Source of the DNA: Rodentolepis nana
Lineage: Eukaryota; Platyhelminthes; Cestoda; Cyclophyllidea; Hymenolepididae
DNA: 10,411 bases
Assembly (NCBI GenBank): GCA_900617975.1
Contig: UZAE01015036.1
Location: 1 to 10,411, forward strand
Direction: 5' to 3'
Shown piece by piece: positions 6,750 to 10,411 of this stretch; positions within the stretch are counted from its first letter, which is position 1; the number at the start of each line of letters is the position of its first letter. A program made the translations under genes and the position numbers. The notes under the pieces are model-generated. The model searched no databases. It was not told where the DNA came from and saw only the letters and a list, made by a program, of their open reading frames with translations.

Positions 6750-7788
6750 TTATTCAATTAGATATTGGCCCTTCTTGTCGATGACCTTTTTCCATCCTTC
6801 TGGCAGAGTAAAAATTCCCCCTTCGTAAAATGTCTGGTCTTTGCTATTAAAAAACTCAATTAGGTGTGATCCGACATCATCCGCGTTGTTAACAATTTTA
6901 CCATTTAAAGAGTTTTGCATGGAACGAAACAAATGGTAATCCGAAGGCGCAAGGTCAGGGCTATATGGTGGGTGTGACAAAACATCCCAACCCAGTTGCA
7001 ATAATTTTGCCGAGTAACCAAAGATGTGTGGGGCCTTGCGTTATCATGATGGAAAACAACACCCTTCCGCCGATTTGATAATGCCGGCCGCTTATCTTCA
7101 ATTGCATCCTTCAGTTTTTCGAGTTGTTCAACATACACATTTGAATTTATCGTTTGGTTCTGCGGCATGAGTTCAAAATACAAAATTCCTTTGTGATCCC
7201 CCCACCAGACTGACAGCATAATCTTTTTTTGGTGAATCTCTGCTTTTGATACTGTTTGGGCTAGTTGATCTTGCTTCACCCATGATCTCTTGCGAGTGAC
7301 ATTGTTATAAACTATCCACTTTTCGTCGCCAGTAACTAGGTTCTTCAGAAATGGATCATTCTCATTGCGTTTCAGTAGCGGCGAATCACAGATGCTAATC
7401 CGTTGCGTCAAATGAATTTCCTTTAACTGGTGAGGGATCCATAAATCAAGTTTCTTGACATAACCAAGGGTTTTTCATTTTTTTCAATGCATGTATGCGA
7501 CACATTGAGCAGCTTCTCTGCAATATCTCGTGTTGTGCTGTGACGATTTGAATCGATAATGGCCTTGATATGGGTTTCATCCACTTCGACTGGGCGGCCA
7601 GATCGTTGTGAATTTTTCAGTGAAAAATCACCGGAACGAAATCTTTCAAACCAATTTCGACACTGCCTTTCTTTTAAGGCTTCATCTCCATATACGGCAC
7701 ATAACTTCTTTTGTGCTTGCGATGCGTTCTTGCCTTTTCGGAAGTAATACAGTAGAATGTGTCGGAAGTGCACGTCCTGTTTTTTCAT
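6750..7788 (-). pseudogene. mariner transposase, two frameshifts (DD34D)
   Basis: Would catalyse cut-and-paste transposition after binding the inverted repeats. Translation starts at ATG 7788-7786. Residues 1-102 in the first frame carry the two helix-turn-helix motifs joined by a SGRP hinge. The frame shifts by one base in an A-rich run at about 7471-7484, and the second frame runs to about 7009, carrying GDEKW and HHDNARPH. A second shift sits in the four-A run at 7005-7008 (minus-strand sense), and the third frame runs to a TAA at 6750-6752 that overlaps an AATAAA polyadenylation motif. The catalytic aspartates are at 7325-7327, 7043-7045 and 6939-6941. With the second shift discounted, 34 residues separate the last two, the mariner signature. 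A few extra single residues (for example in WWGDHKG and NRRKG) may be further decay. Confidence 0.93.
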
Positions 7789-7939
7789 TTTTAAATTGGG
7801 ATAAAAACAAAAATAAAGAACTAAACAAAAAAAATTTTTACTAATTAACCTAGAAGCCCATACAGTAAGAAAAAATATAGGTTAGATGCTCTGGCCACGT
7901 TAACAAAACAAAAGAAAGTATAGAGTGAATCCGTCAACA
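7789..7939 (-). other. mariner 5' leader between transposase start and terminal repeat
   Basis: AT-rich non-coding sequence of the kind found between the terminal repeat and the transposase start in mariners. It would contain the transposase promoter. No clear TATA motif stands out. Confidence 0.7.
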
Positions 7940-7969
7940 AAAACGGCAATGACTTAGTTGCCCACCCAA
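7940..7969 (-). repeat. mariner right terminal inverted repeat (5' end relative to transposase)
   Basis: On the minus strand it begins TTGGGTGGGCAACTAAGTCA and pairs with 6676-6705 at 27 of 30 positions. Confidence 0.95.
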
Positions 7970-7971
7970 TA
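7970..7971. repeat. TA target-site duplication, right
   Basis: TA follows directly after the right inverted repeat, mirroring 6674-6675. Confidence 0.85.
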
Positions 7972-9527
7972 TAACAGTCCAAACAATCATTGTTGATCCA
8001 ATTTCAAACAGTTCTTATTTCATTTTAGAAAGATTAGCTGCTAATATGTATATCTATTTTTAGCAATTAAATTCATTTAAGTTAAAGAAAAGTGCTTCAT
8101 TCACAAAATTTTTGGCACCGATTTTATTTTTCTGCTGCAAGTAAATGGCAATTTCTGCAAAAATTTATTGCCAAAGTTTCACGTTGTCTTTTTACTTCGC
8201 GTAAATTAATGATGTTCAGTCGCATTGATTTTTTGCATTTTCTATTTTCAATCCTTCATTGAGGTGGTTAAGAGAGTTTTGTCGTAGGCAGATGCGTTCG
8301 ACAATTGTTGGATTATTGCTCCCATTGCGGCAATAAATTTGTATCTTCAATAATAAATTGAAACTTTCCTTCAATTTACCTCCAATATCACCCCAAGTTG
8401 AGAAAACTACGAGTGACATGTTTTGCTGAAAACCAAACCGCGCATTTTATTTTTATTAATGTGAAAATAGATTCTTTAATGAGTATATCTAGGTAATTTT
8501 CGAAAATATAATCTCGGCAGAAATATTTTGAACAATATTTAATGCTGTTATTCAAAAACTGTGTTACAGCTTAAATAGTTAGTTCTACTATGTCAAAGCA
8601 TAAAAGGAGTTTAAATGCATAATCATCTCGTTATATTGATTATTCTGTTTCAAATACCATCTTTAACGAACAGTAGAACAATGTGGACTTCAAATTTTGT
8701 CTGTTTCTTGCTTGCCATTAAAAAAATAAAAAAAAGTTTTGAAAATGCGCTTTCGATCATATTTTAATGCACAAAAATGTGGGCTGAAGTCTCCTGACTA
8801 AATTTTAAGACATTGTGATATAATATGCATTTAAGTTAAAAAAAATAACAGAGATTAAGGCGTGATTGGGGAAAAAATTTCTGATCACTGCCGAACAAAA
8901 GAGGAATTTTCTGTGATATTTACCGGAAATCAAGAAGGAATAAGTTGATTTAATTGGGGTTTAGAACTTTTTAAAAGAAAGAATCGGCGTTAGAAAAAAA
9001 GGTGAATAACAAATCCGCCAATTCCAGAGGGAGAAGGTAAAAATAAATGTCCAAATCTTTGGTTCCTGAAAGATGAAGTGGACAGCCATACGATGAAGAA
9101 TGCGAATACCATTTCATTGTTGTTAGATAATCTGTGGTAACAAACTGATAGGTTAATTACACGGAAATTGCTGAATGGTAAGAAGAAAGTGAGCAGTATG
9201 CGTGAGTCCGCAATTGAGGCCAATTCGTTCTTTACACTCCTCAGGCTATTTGACTGTTTGCTTTCGTTTCCATACTAATAATCAAAACATGCCCAAGAAC
9301 AATCGTGGATGCAAAACGTCGAGAAATTAAAAATTTTCAATCTTTAATAACTACTCACAGCTTTGTTACCAGAAGTGAAGATGAATAAATCAAGATCTGA
9401 AATGCAACATCATCTTTTCAACTTCTATTTCACGTTGAAGTTCTTTAGGCGCTAATGTGTTGTTCATGATTCAGCTCCGCAAAAGCAAAACTTGGGTGAT
9501 GGCTTTTCACGGAACCTCCCATCCTCT
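7972..9527. other. AT-rich intron or intergenic sequence, nothing recognised
   Basis: About 1.55 kb with many A and T runs. The largest minus-strand frames (8216-8419 and 8990-9223, 67 and 77 codons) have no recognisable domain. No Slo1 RCK exon, no RNA gene and no second transposon end was seen. Confidence 0.6.
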
Positions 9528-9538
9528 CCCCCCCCCCC
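9528..9538. repeat. poly(C) tract, 11 C
   Basis: An uninterrupted run of 11 C preceded by a short CT-rich stretch, in the same style as the tracts in the first third of the window. Confidence 0.95.
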
Positions 9539-10082
9539 ATATAATTGGGGTTGTGTTCATCGATTACACAAAGGAGTCTAGCAGTTGATGGATCAGCCGC
9601 GGGTGTGGGGTTATCGATCCACCACTTGTAGTCAATGGCATTGAGCTCTCTTTTAGGATGTAGATGGTGTTAAGTAATTGGAGGAAGAAAATTCTTTGTT
9701 GGGTTCATCGCCTTCTGGTTACCAGCCGCCTGAAGCTCTTTGTGTGCTTTGATAAGACCTCTATGTTTTGGCCAATCTCATCTTCTTTGCGGAGATCTAT
9801 CTTCAAAATATTGAGTAAATGTGGATTATTAATGCTTTCCTGTTTGTGTTAATTGCGAATTCATTGAAATTCAAATTTTAATTCACTGGTTTATCTTATA
9901 TTAAAGGACAGGTTGAACCAGTCAATGATTAGGATCAAGGAATTGCCACAAATGTGAAAAATGTCGAATTCTTGTACCCCACGTTCTTATTAGATTCACA
10001 CTTTTGATAATTTGTGTTAATATTGCTTGGACACATGTGCACAATTCATTTGCCAATCATATTTGGGTCTCCTGGCTCAGTC
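9539..10082. other. non-coding, nothing recognised
   Basis: No domain or RCK1-like exon on either strand. The 62-codon + strand frame at 9664-9852 is Leu/Ser/Cys-rich with no known match and is not called. Confidence 0.55.
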
Positions 10083-10143
10083 CCCACCCCCCAATCAAGG
10101 CAGGACCAGGGTGNGGGGGGGGGGGGGGGGTAGGGGGGTGGGG
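10083..10143. repeat. C-then-G-rich low-complexity patch with an ambiguous base
   Basis: A short C-rich part (10083-10092) is followed by GGG-type runs, an N at 10114, a run of 16 G (10115-10130) and further G runs up to 10143. The C and G arms could pair in a hairpin, or the G part could form a quadruplex. Confidence 0.9.
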
Positions 10144-10411
10144 TGTGAGAGTGGTCATTAGGCTGTCAAAATAACAGTAAAGGTGACAGTACAAGGAGAG
10201 GTCCTTTCACTCCCTCAATGCTCCACTTTGGATTTGAATAGGAGGAAAGCTGTCGGTCCCCCTAATTTTGTTTGTTAAAATTGACAAATTTATCATTAAA
10301 ATTATTATTATTTCAAATGGCAGGCGTTTTGAATATTTACCATTAGCCCTGTAGCTGACTTCGGGGCTTCACAGAGGGAGGAAATCAAAGTGAGAACAAT
10401 TCGGGAGGAGG
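10144..10411. other. non-coding window end, nothing recognised
   Basis: Mixed composition with no open frame of note. If the channel intron is still running, the next RCK1 exon must lie beyond this edge. Confidence 0.5.

Larger units (their letters stand above)
6676..7969 (-). mobile_element. mariner DNA transposon, mellifera-type, near full length
   Basis: A 1294-bp element with both terminal inverted repeats, flanking TA duplications and a transposase read on the minus strand, opposite to the channel gene. Length, ends and protein all fit Tc1/mariner elements of about 1.3 kb. The transposase wording, with a dimerising N-terminal HTH, WVPHEL-like region, GDEKW, HHDNARPH and YSPDLAPSDYHLF, resembles the mellifera subfamily known from insects and some flatworms. 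The subfamily call is from memory of the family. Two single-base frameshifts make this copy non-autonomous as written. The high end similarity and lack of other stops suggest a fairly recent insertion. Confidence 0.95.

Noticed and set aside
8216..8419. 67-codon minus-strand frame that looks loosely protein-like
   Set aside because: No known domain or splice context could be identified. A protein search returning homologues would reverse this.
8073..8842. Shared CATTTAAGTTAAA at about 8074 and 8828
   Set aside because: Short and AT-only-like; explained by AT-rich composition rather than a dispersed repeat.
6104..10411. Search by eye for the next RCK1 exon of the channel on the + strand
   Set aside because: No frame with Slo1-like continuation (Gly-Ser-x-Leu then RCK1 strands) was seen; the next exon is presumed to lie beyond the window.

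Overview
This is a eukaryotic genomic window, almost certainly from an invertebrate animal. The evidence is one long multi-membrane channel exon that ends at a splice donor, large non-coding flanks, and one nearly complete mariner DNA transposon. The species cannot be named from the sequence. A flatworm is plausible but weakly supported: the basis is a divergent Slo1 paralogue, a mellifera-type mariner, AT-rich introns and many poly(G)/poly(C) tracts. Nothing looks bacterial, viral, CRISPR-like or organellar.

Layout. Positions 1 to about 4450 hold no gene I can support. This part contains AT-rich DNA, microsatellites, (AT)n and (GA)15, and several long G or C homopolymer tracts, one followed directly by a TATATAAA box. 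Positions of about 4690-4891 form a short GC- and CpG-rich island with a CCAAT box fused to a 14-bp palindrome, a YY1-like site, an E-box and three short upstream ORFs, and are read here as promoter plus 5' leader. Positions 4892-6103 (+) are a single uninterrupted exon of 404 codons. It encodes the N-terminus, S0-S6, the K+ pore and the start of RCK1 of a Slo1 (BK, calcium-activated) potassium channel. It ends in phase 0 at a CAG|GTCAGC donor. The rest of the channel (most of RCK1 and all of RCK2 with the calcium bowl) is not visible, so the following intron should run at least to the window end (more than 4.3 kb).

Inside that presumed intron, on the opposite strand, sits a 1294-bp mariner element (6676-7969) with TA target duplications, imperfect terminal inverted repeats and a mellifera-subfamily DD34D transposase broken by two single-base frameshifts. 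The remaining intron sequence is AT-rich and featureless apart from a poly(C) tract and a G-rich tract near the end.

The most interesting biology is in the channel. The fold and K+ filter are intact, but several residues that define BK pharmacology and gating differ: the S4 position equivalent to human R213 is Gly, the four Mg2+-site positions (D99, N172, E374, E399) are E, D, Q and H, the TEA-site tyrosine is Thr, and the S6 di-glycine is Gly-Ala. The RCK1 calcium-site aspartates are kept. This suggests a diverged Slo1 paralogue with altered voltage sensitivity rather than a standard BK channel.
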